DNA from: JBHEMT01 sp046262435
GTDB taxonomy: Bacteria > Chloroflexota > Dormibacteria > Aeolococcales > Aeolococcaceae
DNA: 37,647 bases
Direction: 5' to 3'
Assembly: GCA_046262435.1 (NCBI GenBank)
Contig: JBHEMT010000137.1
Coordinates: 1 to 37,647, forward strand
Shown: piece by piece, positions 23,881 to 32,117 of the stretch
Numbering within the stretch: position 1 is the first letter of the stretch
How the letters are laid out: every line of letters begins with the position of its first letter
Program-made: the position numbers and the translations under genes
Notes under the pieces: generated by a model
The model's database searches: none
What the model saw: the letters and a program-made list of their open reading frames with translations, nothing else
What the model was told of the DNA's origin: nothing

Positions 23881-24675
23881 TCAGGCGGCGACCGTGGTCT
23901 CGCGAATCAGCGGCAGGAGATCCTTGATCGAGTCGATCTTGGTGCCCGCCAGCTCCCCCATCAGGGCCAGCACCCGGCGCCGGACCGGCGCCTCGTGGTC
24001 GCGACCGGGCAGGTACCAGTTGAGCATCCGGCTGATGTACTCGGGATCCTCAAGGCCGCCCACCACTGACGGCTCGGTGACCGTGGTTGGGTGCTTGGGA
24101 GCATCGTTGGTGCTGCGCAGCATCCACAGCGACATCTTGAGAATGTCGGGCAGACAGGCCGGATTGTTCTTCACCGCCTTGCGCAGGTACTTCGCGTAGG
24201 CCGCCGCGTGACGCAGCTCATCAGCCGCAAGAATCTTGAAGATCTGGCGGAGCACCGGCTCGGGCGCCTCCCTGCTGAACGCGGTGTACCAGTGGGCCAG
24301 CCGCTGCTCCCCGCAGAAGTGCATGGTCAGGGTCTCGATCGCCGGACCCTCGGCAAAGGTGAGGCGCAGCTTGGGCAGCTCCTGCTCGTCGAACGTCTCA
24401 CCGCAACGCTCCAGATAGCGGCGCAGGGTGAGGTGATGCTTCATCTCCTCGTAGAACCAGATCGAGACGAAGGAGCAGAAGTCGATGTCCGCATAGAAGT
24501 CCCGCAGGAACATCTCGGTGGCATACAGCGCGCTCAGCTCGGTGAGGCAGATCTGGCGCAGGTCGCTGATCCACTGGGGAGTCAGCTTCGACGGGTCTAC
24601 CTGGTGGAAGGGGATGTCGTCGGTGAGCTTCCAGCGGGCCCGCTCGAGCCTGTCAAAGAGATCGTCGTACAGCAT
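23881..24675 (-). CDS. Ferritin-like diiron protein (acyl-ACP desaturase/oxidase superfamily)
   Basis: This 264-residue, mostly helical protein carries a full set of diiron ligands in the order seen in ferritin-like oxidases: Glu46 (TELS), Glu77 and His80 (EEMKHH), Glu123 (CGEQ) and Glu153 with His156 (DELRHA). This E-ExxH-E-ExxH pattern suits acyl-ACP desaturases, N-oxygenases or manganese/iron oxidases. The substrate is unknown. I chose the ATG at 24675 because AAAGGAG lies 10 bases upstream; the ATG at 24684 is too close to it. The gene is divergent from the PucR-like regulator across 68 bases, so that regulator may control it. Confidence 0.82.
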   Translation of the reverse strand: MLYDDLFDRLERARWKLTDDIPFHQVDPSKLTPQWISDLRQICLTELSALYATEMFLRDFYADIDFCSFVSIWFYEEMKHHLTLRRYLERCGETFDEQELPKLRLTFAEGPAIETLTMHFCGEQRLAHWYTAFSREAPEPVLRQIFKILAADELRHAAAYAKYLRKAVKNNPACLPDILKMSLWMLRSTNDAPKHPTTVTEPSVVGGLEDPEYISRMLNWYLPGRDHEAPVRRRVLALMGELAGTKIDSIKDLLPLIRETTVAA

Positions 24676-24743
24676 GTGTGTCATTCTCCTTTGGCCGGTA
24701 GGTCCAAGGCATCGGCCACCAGAGACCAATTGAGGACCAGTTT

Positions 24744-25964
24744 TTGTCCGTCGTGAAGGTTTCTCATCCCTCCCCCGGAACCCTGCCCCGAGAACTGACC
24801 GCCCGCCTGCTCGGCGAGGTTGATGTCCTCGCCCGGCGGATGACCCAGCGGCTCGGCGACGAGGTGCCCCTCGGGTCCGAGTTCCGCACCGTCCCCTACC
24901 TGCGCGCAGTCATGCAGGCGTGTCGCGACGGTCTGGGCATGCTCCTCCGGCTGCTCCACGACGGCCGCGGCCCCGGCACGGCCGAGCTGGAGCGGCTGGG
25001 TGAGGCGGGTGCCCGCCAGGCGGAGCTCGGCGTTCCGCTGGAGGTGCTGCTCAGCGCCTACCGGTTGGCCGCACGAGTGGTCTGGCAGGAGGTGATCGGA
25101 GAGGCGATGCGGGGCAGCGAGCTCAGCCCGGTGACCACCGTCCAGGTCACCGAGCATGTGCTCGAGTACCTGGATGCCATCAGCGGCGCGGTGGGTCGCG
25201 CCTATCTGGAGACGCGCGAGCTGCGGATGCGCCAGCGCGACCGGCAGCGTGACCGCATCCTCCAGCGGCTCCTGGCGGGCGACGCCACGCTTGAGCTCCG
25301 CCGGCTGGCCGCCCTGCATGAGGTCGACCTGTCGCCGCGCTACCGGGTTCTCGCCTGCGCGCTCGAGGATGACCGGGCCGAGACCACTCTGAGCGCGCTG
25401 TTCCGCCGCCCCGGTGCCCTGCTGGTTCCGGATGATCCGGGGCGCTGGATCGTTCTGCTGCCACCGGGCCGAGGAGCGGACGAGTCCACAGCTGGGATCC
25501 CGGGCCATGCCGGCCTCCGCGTGGGAGTCGGCCCCCTTGCGGAGTCGCTGGATGAGGTGGCCCCCGCGGCCCGGCGAGCTCGCTCAGCGCTGGAGGTCGG
25601 CTCCCGGCTGGCTCCCGGACAGCGGGTCTACGATCACGCCGAGTTCGGCATCTTCGCCAGCCTCGCGTCGGACCCGGACGAACTGCGCGCCTACGTTCGA
25701 CGCGTCATCGGGCCCCTGCTGGCACCGGAGTCGGCGAAGCACGTCGTGCTCCTCGAGACCCTCGAGGTTCTCCTCTCCGCTGCCTCGCTCACCGATGCTG
25801 CCAGCCGGCTGGGGCTTCATCGCCACACCCTTGTCTATCGCCAGCAGCGCCTGCGCGACCTGCTGGGAGTCGACCTCGACAACCCCTCCGAACGGCACCG
25901 TCTGTGGCTGGCGCTGCAGGCCCGCCGGCTGCTGCGGTCCGCGGCGGAGGCGACCGGCGGCTGA
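24744..25964 (+). CDS. PucR-like helix-turn-helix transcriptional regulator
   Basis: This 406-residue protein has a helical N-terminal sensory domain (about 15-165), a central domain of the degenerate-GGDEF kind seen in CdaR/PucR proteins (about 170-315) and a C-terminal DNA-binding domain. The last shows SLTDAASRLGLHRHTLVYRQ (about 347-366), the typical HTH_30 form of PucR regulators, usually activators of purine or other catabolic genes. I prefer the TTG at 24744, because TTGAGGA lies 7 bases before it; a GTG at 24753 is the alternative. Being divergent from the diiron protein gene suggests that this is its target. Confidence 0.87.
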   Translation: MSVVKVSHPSPGTLPRELTARLLGEVDVLARRMTQRLGDEVPLGSEFRTVPYLRAVMQACRDGLGMLLRLLHDGRGPGTAELERLGEAGARQAELGVPLEVLLSAYRLAARVVWQEVIGEAMRGSELSPVTTVQVTEHVLEYLDAISGAVGRAYLETRELRMRQRDRQRDRILQRLLAGDATLELRRLAALHEVDLSPRYRVLACALEDDRAETTLSALFRRPGALLVPDDPGRWIVLLPPGRGADESTAGIPGHAGLRVGVGPLAESLDEVAPAARRARSALEVGSRLAPGQRVYDHAEFGIFASLASDPDELRAYVRRVIGPLLAPESAKHVVLLETLEVLLSAASLTDAASRLGLHRHTLVYRQQRLRDLLGVDLDNPSERHRLWLALQARRLLRSAAEATGG

Positions 25965-25993
25965 TGTTCGGCGACCGGAGGGACGGGATGACT

Positions 25994-26020
25994 CCGGGAG
26001 GCTCCATCGCAGCCTCCTGG
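25994..26020. terminator. Hairpin between convergent pucR-like and pduO genes
   Basis: CCGGGAGGCT and AGCCTCCTGG form a 10-bp stem with one G-U pair and a 7-base loop. It lies in the 62-base convergent gap and could end transcription from both sides. No T-run is visible. Confidence 0.6.
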
Positions 26021-26026
26021 TCGCTG

Positions 26027-26566
26027 CTACCTGGCCGTCGTCCGGCCCAGCTCGGCCTCCCGAGCAAGCAGGAAAATCAGGTCGCTGAGCCGGTTGAGGT
26101 AGCGCAGCACCTCGGGGTTCTCGAGCAGCTGCTGCCGCTGCAGGCTGACCGCGCGACGCTCCGCCCGGCGGACCAGGGTGCGGGCAACGTCCAGGTGCGC
26201 TCCCACCACCGAGCCCCCAGGGATCACAAAGGCGCGGGGCAACGGGACCCGTGCCTCGAGCTCCGCGATCTCGCGGTCCAGAGCCTGGGTCAGCGCGGCG
26301 TCGACGACGTCGAAGTGCTTGGCGAGGTCGGCGCGGTGGCCGCGGCCGGTGGCCAGCTCCGCGCCCACCGTGAAGAGCTCGCGCTGCATCGCCAGCAGCC
26401 GCCCGGCCAGAGAGGTGCCGTCCGCCTGCGCGCGGGCCACGCCCAGGGCGGAGATGGCCTCGTCGAGCGCTCCGTAGGCCTCGGTGTGCAGGTCGTCCTT
26501 GGGGACGCGGCCACCATAGAGCAGGCCCGTCTCCCCCCCGTCCCCGTGACGGGTGACGATGCTCAC
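26027..26566 (-). CDS. pduO: Cob(I)alamin adenosyltransferase, PduO type
   Basis: This enzyme makes adenosylcobalamin from ATP and cob(I)alamin. The 179-residue four-helix protein has the N-terminal ATP-binding block TRHGDGGETGLLYGG (5-19) with RVPKDD (20-25). It also has the AYGALDE motif, LFTVGAELA, the arginine pair of RRAERRAVSL and RYLNRLSDLIFLLARE near the C-terminus. DEAIS replaces the more common DELNS. The GTG at 26566 overlaps the trxB stop as GTGA. It implies B12-dependent enzymes in this organism, though none is in the window. Confidence 0.93.
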   Translation of the reverse strand: MSIVTRHGDGGETGLLYGGRVPKDDLHTEAYGALDEAISALGVARAQADGTSLAGRLLAMQRELFTVGAELATGRGHRADLAKHFDVVDAALTQALDREIAELEARVPLPRAFVIPGGSVVGAHLDVARTLVRRAERRAVSLQRQQLLENPEVLRYLNRLSDLIFLLAREAELGRTTAR

Positions 26567-27582
26567 CCCAGCCAGCCGCCTTCGCTGGTGGCTGCCGTCT
26601 CCAGGGCGGCAAGCCCCTCGCCGGCGGCGCGCTCGCTGCCGCCGTGCTTGGCCCGCTCCTCCACCCACTTGGTGGCCGCCAGGGTGGCCGTGGTGGCGTC
26701 GCCCACCGCGGTGGTGATCTGCCGCGTCAGCTGCGAGCGCACATCACCGGCGGCGAAGATGCCGGGAACGCTGGTCATCAGCGTGTACGGGTCGGTCGTG
26801 TAATAGCCACCCTTGTCATGATCGACGTGGGTTGCGACCAGGTTGGTGTTGGGGATGAATCCGACGAAGACGAAGACCCCGCCCACCTCGAGAGTGGACC
26901 TGGCGCCGTTGAGCACATTGGTGAGGCTGAGGTGGGTGACCTTGCCCTCCCCGGCAATCTCGTCGACCACGGTGTCGAGCAGCAGGTCGATCTGCGGGTG
27001 CTCGCGCACCTCGGCGATGGCCAGCGGTGACGCGCGGAACTGCTGACGTCGGTGGATGAGGGTGACCCGGCTCGCATAGCGGGTGAGGAAGATCGCCTCC
27101 TCAAGGGCTGCGTCGCCGCCGCCGATCACAGCGAGGTGGGCGCCTTGAAAAAAGGCCCCGTCACACACCGCGCAGTAGGAGACCCCGCGGCCGGCGAACT
27201 CCTGCTCCCCGGGCACGTCGAGCTTGCGCGGGTTGCCCCCGGCGGTGATGATCACCGCCGGAGCGCGGTACTCACCTCCCCCGTCGGTCTCGATCACCTT
27301 CATCCCGTCCGGCTCGACCCTGATGCTGGTCACCGGGGTGTACACCAGCTGGGCCCCGAAGTGCTCCGCCTGTTCGACCATGGCCTGGGCGAGGTCGCTG
27401 CCGAGGACGCTCTTGAAGCCGGGGTAGTCCTCGATCAACTCCGTGTTGGTGAGCTGACCTCCGGGGAGCTTGGCCTCGATGAGCACAGTGCGCACCTTGC
27501 TGCGCCCGGCGTAGAGCGCCGCGGTGAGCCCCGCCGGTCCCCCGCCAACAATGGCGATGTCGTAGGTCCTGTCGTCGTTCAC
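26563..27582 (-). CDS. trxB: Thioredoxin-disulfide reductase
   Basis: TrxB passes electrons from NADPH via FAD to thioredoxin. The 339-residue protein has the FAD loop GGGPAG (13-18), the redox pair CAVC (137-140, versus the commoner CATC), the NADP loop GGGDAA (154-159) and HRRQQFRAS for the 2'-phosphate. PGIFAAGDVR lies in the C-terminal FAD block. I chose the GTG at 27582 because GAGGA precedes it by 4 bases and the conserved strand begins seven residues later. About 27 residues after the usual end form a low-complexity tail. A 117-base gap separates it from the protease gene. Confidence 0.95.
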   Translation of the reverse strand: MNDDRTYDIAIVGGGPAGLTAALYAGRSKVRTVLIEAKLPGGQLTNTELIEDYPGFKSVLGSDLAQAMVEQAEHFGAQLVYTPVTSIRVEPDGMKVIETDGGGEYRAPAVIITAGGNPRKLDVPGEQEFAGRGVSYCAVCDGAFFQGAHLAVIGGGDAALEEAIFLTRYASRVTLIHRRQQFRASPLAIAEVREHPQIDLLLDTVVDEIAGEGKVTHLSLTNVLNGARSTLEVGGVFVFVGFIPNTNLVATHVDHDKGGYYTTDPYTLMTSVPGIFAAGDVRSQLTRQITTAVGDATTATLAATKWVEERAKHGGSERAAGEGLAALETAATSEGGWLG

Positions 27583-27699
27583 GGGTTCCTCGGTGACGGA
27601 CTGGGATGGGAGGCGCGGCGGCCTGGCTGACGGCGTCAATGAAATGGCCGGCGGTCGGTCAGAGAATACCCACCCCTCCGCCGCACCACGCAGCCGCCG

Positions 27700-28521
27700 C
27701 TATGCCGACGGGGAACGAGACGCGAAGGCGGTCAGCTCATCGAGGACCCGGTGGACCGGGATCGCGTAGGCCTCGGGAAGCGAGCGGTTCTTCAGGGTGA
27801 CGATGGCCAGCACCCGCCCCTCGGCATCGAGAACCGGGCCACCGCTGTTGCCCGCGAAGACCTCGGCACCACGCAGGGTGATCATGTCGCGGTACACCAG
27901 GGTGGTCGGGTTGCTGCCCGGATCGACGCCGGGGTTGTCCCGGACCGGCACCGTCCGATGCAGCGCCACCACCTGCTCGAGGGTCACGTCGGGATGCTCG
28001 GTCGCGCGGCCGGCGGCCACCAGCACGACCGCGGTGGACAGGGCCGGGTCCCCGGGTGGGGCGACCACCAGGGCGCTGCCCGGGAAACCGTCGGTGGAGC
28101 GCAGCACCGCGACGTCCTGCTCGCGGTCGACGCCGAGCACCACCCCCACGTGGGTGTCTGCCCGCCGGTCACGCAGCCGGATGCCGAGGTGCCCCTCGAT
28201 CACATGGGCGTTGGTGACGAAGTCCCCGTGGCCGTCCAGCAGCCACCCGGTACCCAGCTCCTCACCGTCGGCGCGCTGCACCTCGACAGTGACCACCCTG
28301 CCGAGCAGCGTCGCCCCGACCTCGGTCAAGGGCGGCGCCGGCGGGGTCACCGCCACGGGCGCGAGCCGCACAGGATGGGCCTCGACGGCGGCGTGGCGAT
28401 TGGCGAGCACGCCCACGGCCAGGCAGCCTGCGGCGAGCAGCGCCAGTCCGGCCACCGCCGTCCTCGGGCCGGCCGAGGAGCGGCCTCGCGCAGCCGGGTG
28501 GTCGTGCTGGGGCAGCCTCAC
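27700..28521 (-). CDS. Membrane-anchored trypsin-like serine protease
   Basis: This 273-residue protein has one N-terminal membrane helix (about 21-40), a proline-rich linker (50-66) and an extracytoplasmic S1 chymotrypsin-fold domain. The triad is visible as His106 (TNAHVIEG), Asp136 (EQDVAVL) and Ser226 (GNSGGPV). There is no PDZ domain, so it is not a full HtrA/DegP. It resembles short surface proteases of the MarP kind without the multi-pass domain. The GTG at 28521 overlaps the rdgB stop as GTGA, placing it as the third gene after rph and rdgB. The substrate is unknown. Confidence 0.88.
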   Translation of the reverse strand: MRLPQHDHPAARGRSSAGPRTAVAGLALLAAGCLAVGVLANRHAAVEAHPVRLAPVAVTPPAPPLTEVGATLLGRVVTVEVQRADGEELGTGWLLDGHGDFVTNAHVIEGHLGIRLRDRRADTHVGVVLGVDREQDVAVLRSTDGFPGSALVVAPPGDPALSTAVVLVAAGRATEHPDVTLEQVVALHRTVPVRDNPGVDPGSNPTTLVYRDMITLRGAEVFAGNSGGPVLDAEGRVLAIVTLKNRSLPEAYAIPVHRVLDELTAFASRSPSA

Positions 28522-29165
28522 AGCTGACCGATGCTCCAGTCGAGCACCCCGGATTCGGCGAGTCTGGCCAACGCCCTCGCCCGGTGGGACACCCGGTCCT
28601 TGGCCTCCACCTCGGCCTCGCCGAAGGTGATGTCCAGGTCGGCGGAGTAAAAGGCTGGGTCGTAACCGAAGCCGCCGCTGCCACGCGGCTCGACGAGCAC
28701 GCCCTCGCAGATGCCATGGGCGAGGGTGGGCTGGGCGTCCGGGCGCGCCAGGCAGAGCACGGCCACGTAGCGAGCCCGCCGGTCGCCGCCAGCCCGGCCC
28801 TCCACCTCGGCGAGCAGACCGTGGAGCCGATCGGCGTCGGTGGCCTCCGCACCCAGCCAGCGGGCCGAGGCCGGCCCCGGCCAGTCGCGCAGCGCGCGCA
28901 CCTCGATCCCAGAGTCATCGCCCAAAGCGCACAGGCCGGTGGCCGCGCACACGGTCAGCGCCTTGGCCGCGGCATTCTCCGCGTAGCCCGGGCCGGGCTC
29001 CTCCAGCTCGTCCTCGTACCCGGCCTCGTCGAGCGAGATGACCCGCCACGGGTGGGCGGCAAGGAGGCGGCGGAACTCGGCGAGCTTGCCCGGGTTGCGG
29101 GTGGCCACCACGAGCTGTGGCGCGGGCACATCGCGCAGCGCCTGACTGGGCCGCAGCGGGATCAC
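28518..29165 (-). CDS. rdgB: Non-canonical purine NTP pyrophosphatase (RdgB/HAM1)
   Basis: RdgB removes ITP, dITP and XTP from the nucleotide pool. The 215-residue protein starts its fold at LVVATRNPGKLAEFRRLL (18-35). YAENAAAKAL, GDDSGIEVRAL (catalytic aspartates), GSGGFGYDPAFY (about 162-173) and KDRVSHRARAL complete the family pattern. The GTG at 29165 overlaps the rph stop as GTGA. The rph-rdgB order is common in many bacteria. Nothing appears to be missing. Confidence 0.97.
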   Translation of the reverse strand: MIPLRPSQALRDVPAPQLVVATRNPGKLAEFRRLLAAHPWRVISLDEAGYEDELEEPGPGYAENAAAKALTVCAATGLCALGDDSGIEVRALRDWPGPASARWLGAEATDADRLHGLLAEVEGRAGGDRRARYVAVLCLARPDAQPTLAHGICEGVLVEPRGSGGFGYDPAFYSADLDITFGEAEVEAKDRVSHRARALARLAESGVLDWSIGQL

Positions 29166-29890
29166 CGCCCGGCAGGGCCGGCGATGGCCTCGCGCTGGAG
29201 CGCGAAGAGGCGGCCCAGCCCCTCGGCCGCGAGGCCGAGAAGGCTGTCCATCTCCGGGCGGGTGAAGGGCTCCGCCTCGGCGGTGCCCTGCAGCTCGATG
29301 TAGCGTCCATCGTCGGTCCCGACCACGTTCATGTCGGTGCCGGCGACGTGGTCCTCCAGGTAGCAGAGGTCGAGCCGCGGTTCGCCGGCGACGATGCCGA
29401 CGCTGACCGCAGCGACGGGGACGCGGAGCGGCTCTCCGGTGAGCACGCCGGCGGCGCGGAGCTTCTCGATGGCCATGGCAAGGGCGACGTAGGCGCCGGT
29501 GATCGACGCCGTCCGGGTCCCGCCGTCAGCCTGGAGCACGTCACAGTCGAGGATGATCGAGCGCTCGCCGAGCGCGCTCAGGTCGACCGCAGCGCGCAGG
29601 CTGCGCCCGATCAGCCGCTGGATCTCGGTGACCCGACCGTCGGTTCGGCCCTTGCGTGAGTCGCGGTCGTTGCGGGTCTGCGTGGCCCGGGGAAGCATCG
29701 CGTACTCCGCGGTCAGCCAGCCCTGGCCGCTCCCCTTGCGGAAGCGTGGCACGCTCTCCTCGACGCTGGCCGCGCAGAGCACGCGGGTGTCGCCGACGCA
29801 GATCAGCGCGCTGCCCTCGGCGTAGGCCACGGCGCCGGTCTCGATCGTGGTCGGACGCAGCTCGTCGGGTCGTCGTCCATCGGGGCGCAT
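29162..29890 (-). CDS. rph: Ribonuclease PH
   Basis: RNase PH trims the 3' ends of tRNAs and other RNAs by phosphorolysis. The 242-residue protein opens with the family N-terminus RPDGRRPDELRP. It has GDTRVLCAASVEESVP, AEYAMLPRATQTRNDRDS, EIQRLIGRSLRAAVDL and ILDCDVLQADGGTRTASITG. It ends within the usual FTRPEMDSLLGLA region. The ATG at 29890 has TAGACT eight bases upstream, so its transcript may also be leaderless or nearly so. It is the first gene of rph-rdgB-protease and follows the RES toxin gene by 27 bases. Confidence 0.97.
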   Translation of the reverse strand: MRPDGRRPDELRPTTIETGAVAYAEGSALICVGDTRVLCAASVEESVPRFRKGSGQGWLTAEYAMLPRATQTRNDRDSRKGRTDGRVTEIQRLIGRSLRAAVDLSALGERSIILDCDVLQADGGTRTASITGAYVALAMAIEKLRAAGVLTGEPLRVPVAAVSVGIVAGEPRLDLCYLEDHVAGTDMNVVGTDDGRYIELQGTAEAEPFTRPEMDSLLGLAAEGLGRLFALQREAIAGPAGR

Positions 29891-29898
29891 CGAGCCCG

Positions 29899-29904
29899 AG
29901 TCTA
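29899..29904 (-). promoter_or_regulatory. -10 element upstream of rph
   Basis: TAGACT on the minus strand lies 8 bases before the rph ATG. The same hexamer serves the tatA promoter. A -35 would fall inside the end of the toxin gene and is not a clear match. Confidence 0.45.
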
Positions 29905-29917
29905 GCCGCCAGGTCGC

Positions 29918-30514
29918 TCAGGACCGGGCGCCCAGAAACGCTGCCAGCGCGGGGTGGGGCCGCGCCGCGCCCACCGGATGCACTTCGGCGTCCAGGTCGG
30001 CCGGCGGCCGCCCGTCGACGGCGACCACCGCACAGGGCAGGTACTCGGGCCTGCGGGGAAGGGAGTCGTAGCCGATCGGGGTGGCAGGTCCGAAGAGCAC
30101 GACATTGTCGGTGCCGGGAAGCGCCGCACTCGGCACCCGGATGCCGGCCAGTCCGGGTCGTCGTTCAAGCAGCTCCTCGACCCATGCCTGGCACGGCGCG
30201 TAATCGTCGCCGACCAGCGCCGCGGCGGTGATTCCCAGGCGGCGTGCCGCCGCGAACGAGACGGCCAGCAGGGGCATGCCCAGGCGCACGACGAAGATGC
30301 TGCGCCGCACCTGGTCCGGGGCCGCTGCCGCCAGCGGCTGATGGCGAAGCAGCTCGGCCATCGGACCCTGCGGATGCAGGCAGAGGTACTGAGTGGGCCG
30401 ACGGCCGGCGGTGTTGAAGCGGCCGGGCAGAGGGTTGGCCGCTCGCCAGAGGGGTTGCACCCCGGAGATGCCCCGGAAGGCCACCAGCGATCCGGGTCCC
30501 GCCTGGTCGAGCAC
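29918..30514 (-). CDS. RES-domain toxin
   Basis: This 198-residue RES-domain protein is the toxin partner of RES/Xre type II systems, whose characterised members (for example MbcT) degrade NAD+. The motif residues are in order: Arg24 in LWRAANPLPGRFN (with GRFN at 31-34), Tyr43, Glu54 in PMAELL and Ser129 in RVPSAALPGTDN. The GTG at 30514 lies 4 bases after the antitoxin stop, and residues upstream of it in this frame overlap the antitoxin gene. It follows the antitoxin, the normal order. The rph promoter overlaps its end. Confidence 0.85.
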   Translation of the reverse strand: MLDQAGPGSLVAFRGISGVQPLWRAANPLPGRFNTAGRRPTQYLCLHPQGPMAELLRHQPLAAAAPDQVRRSIFVVRLGMPLLAVSFAAARRLGITAAALVGDDYAPCQAWVEELLERRPGLAGIRVPSAALPGTDNVVLFGPATPIGYDSLPRRPEYLPCAVVAVDGRPPADLDAEVHPVGAARPHPALAAFLGARS

Positions 30515-30518
30515 CGGG

Positions 30519-31190
30519 TCAGAAGCGGCTGGCGGCGGCGAGCTGGAGGAAGACCGCCGGCTGCTCAACGAGCTCGAGGGGAGCGCGGCCGCCGGCGCCA
30601 AGGTTGGGCCGGGTCAGCCAGCTCATCGCCAGGCCACCGCGGAAGACGAACCGGATCTCGTTGAGGGCGCGAATGATCAGTTCCAGCCGGGCTCGCTGAG
30701 GCACCGGGATCGCCGCCTCGTCAAGCAGCCAGCGCTGCAGCGTGCGCTCGGGCACTCCGACCCCGGCGGCGAACTCCCGCTGGGTGACGCCCAGGACGGC
30801 GCACAGCCAGCCGACGACCTCACGGAGGGGGCGGTGGGCCGAGATCGGCGCGTTTTCGATGATCGCCAGCAATCCGAGATGCATCTCGTCCAGGGCGGCG
30901 AGCAGTTCCCCCTCCATCGCCGTCGCTCCGGCCGCGACGTCCGATCCCAGCGCCTCGACGAGGTGCCGGCAGCCGTCCATCAGGGCGAAGGCCGCGCTCG
31001 GTGCGTCGTCGGCGGCCGCGCGGGCCAGGCGGACGCTCGCCTGGCAGAGGTCGGATGCCTCGAGGAGCAAGGGCGCGGCCGGCCCCCGCTCGGCGATCGC
31101 CGTGGCCAGAGCGGTCGCCGCCTCAGCCAGGCGATGGCTGACGCCGGGCTCGGCGCGGGGCGGGTGGGGGGTCAGGTGCGGCAGCAGCAT
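30519..31190 (-). CDS. Xre/MbcA-type antitoxin with long N-terminal extension
   Basis: This 223-residue protein is the antitoxin of the RES pair. The C-terminal half has a helix-turn-helix (about 134-156, VTQREFAAGVGVPERTLQRW). After it comes the DUF2384-like toxin-binding part with IIRALNEI, the WLTRPNLGAGGRAPLELV block and the C-terminal tail (about 165-223). Typical members have 110-160 residues; here residues 1-120 are an extra helical domain I do not recognise. The ATG at 31190 lies almost at the -10 element, with an ATGGCGT operator around it, so autoregulation is likely. Confidence 0.85.
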   Translation of the reverse strand: MLLPHLTPHPPRAEPGVSHRLAEAATALATAIAERGPAAPLLLEASDLCQASVRLARAAADDAPSAAFALMDGCRHLVEALGSDVAAGATAMEGELLAALDEMHLGLLAIIENAPISAHRPLREVVGWLCAVLGVTQREFAAGVGVPERTLQRWLLDEAAIPVPQRARLELIIRALNEIRFVFRGGLAMSWLTRPNLGAGGRAPLELVEQPAVFLQLAAASRF

Positions 31191-31219
31191 GGCGTTTATA
31201 TGGCGTCAGTGTACGCCAT
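31189..31219. promoter_or_regulatory. Operator/promoter of the RES-Xre module
   Basis: A perfect inverted repeat has ATGGCGT at 31200-31206, a six-base spacer and ACGCCAT at 31213-31219. A third half-site, ATGGCGT, lies at 31189-31195, 11 bases from the first on the same face. The AT-rich TATAAA (minus strand, 31195-31200) between the sites is the probable -10 of the antitoxin gene, so bound protein would block RNA polymerase. Confidence 0.65.
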
Positions 31220-31247
31220 CTCGGCGCCACAGCGACCTGCGCCGCGC

Positions 31248-31994
31248 CTACCGCTTCAGCACCCGGTCGACGATGAGCACGCTGAGCTCCAACAGGAGGA
31301 TCAGCGGGATGGCCAGGGCCGTGGGCGTGAACGGGTCGCCTCCAGGAGTGATCACCAGCGACGCCAGGATGATCCCGAAGTAGATGCCGCGACGCCGCTG
31401 GCGCAGGGACCTGGACGAGACAAGCCCGAGCAGGGCCAGCAGGACCACCACCACCGGCAGTTCGAAGGCGACGCCGAAGACGAGGATCAGGATCAGGAAG
31501 AAGGAGAGGTACGACCCCAGGTCGGGGAGGAAGGTGACGTCGCTGCCGAGGAAGTTGGCCAGGAAGGTCAGGCCCACCGGCATCACGAAGTAGGCGAAGG
31601 CGCCCCCGATCGTGAAGAGCACCAGCGCAGAGGCCATGAACGGGCCGGCGAAGCGCCGCTCCACCGGCCGCAGGCCGGGCGAGACGAAGGTCCACGCCTG
31701 CCAGAGGATCACCGGAAGCGCCAGCGCGAAGGCGGCCACCGCACACACCTCGAGGGGGATGGTGAGGGTCTCGGTCACGCTGGTCACCACGGTGGTCTTG
31801 ATCAGATGGCCGCCGTGGGCGAGGACCCCATTGATCGGCGCGATCACCACCGTCAGCAGCTGGTGGCGGAGCAGGAGGAAGAGCACCAGCCCGACCGCGA
31901 ACCAGCTGCCCCCGGCGATGATCAGGACGCGGCGAAGGTCCTCGAGGTGCTCGGTCAGGGTCATCTCGCGGTCGGTCACCGCTCCGCTGCTCAC
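31248..31994 (-). CDS. tatC: Sec-independent protein translocase subunit TatC
   Basis: TatC recognises twin-arginine signal peptides in the membrane. The 248-residue protein has six hydrophobic helices. The N-terminal EHLEDLRRVL signal-binding patch (15-24), the SPGLRPVERR loop and TPGGDPFTP before the last helices are typical of Gram-positive TatC. The GTG at 31994 has GGGAG 7 bases upstream. It follows tatA by 123 bases; no terminator-like structure is obvious in that gap, so the two are probably co-transcribed. No tatB-like gene is present. Confidence 0.96.
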   Translation of the reverse strand: MSSGAVTDREMTLTEHLEDLRRVLIIAGGSWFAVGLVLFLLLRHQLLTVVIAPINGVLAHGGHLIKTTVVTSVTETLTIPLEVCAVAAFALALPVILWQAWTFVSPGLRPVERRFAGPFMASALVLFTIGGAFAYFVMPVGLTFLANFLGSDVTFLPDLGSYLSFFLILILVFGVAFELPVVVVLLALLGLVSSRSLRQRRRGIYFGIILASLVITPGGDPFTPTALAIPLILLLELSVLIVDRVLKR

Positions 31995-32117
31995 TCAGCG
32001 TCTCCCCGCGCCCATGTGTCCGCAGCCGGCTGGTTACGCCGGCCGATCACCCGCAGGTCCGCCGTCCGCCTGCCGAACCGCGAATCGCCTGCCGGCGCTG
32101 CACCCGGCGGGTCCGAC

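Noticed and set aside
32010..32110. GC-rich inverted GCCGGC repeats between tatA and tatC
   Set aside because: GCCGGC is self-complementary and frequent at this base composition. There is no supporting loop or T-run, so I do not call a terminator.
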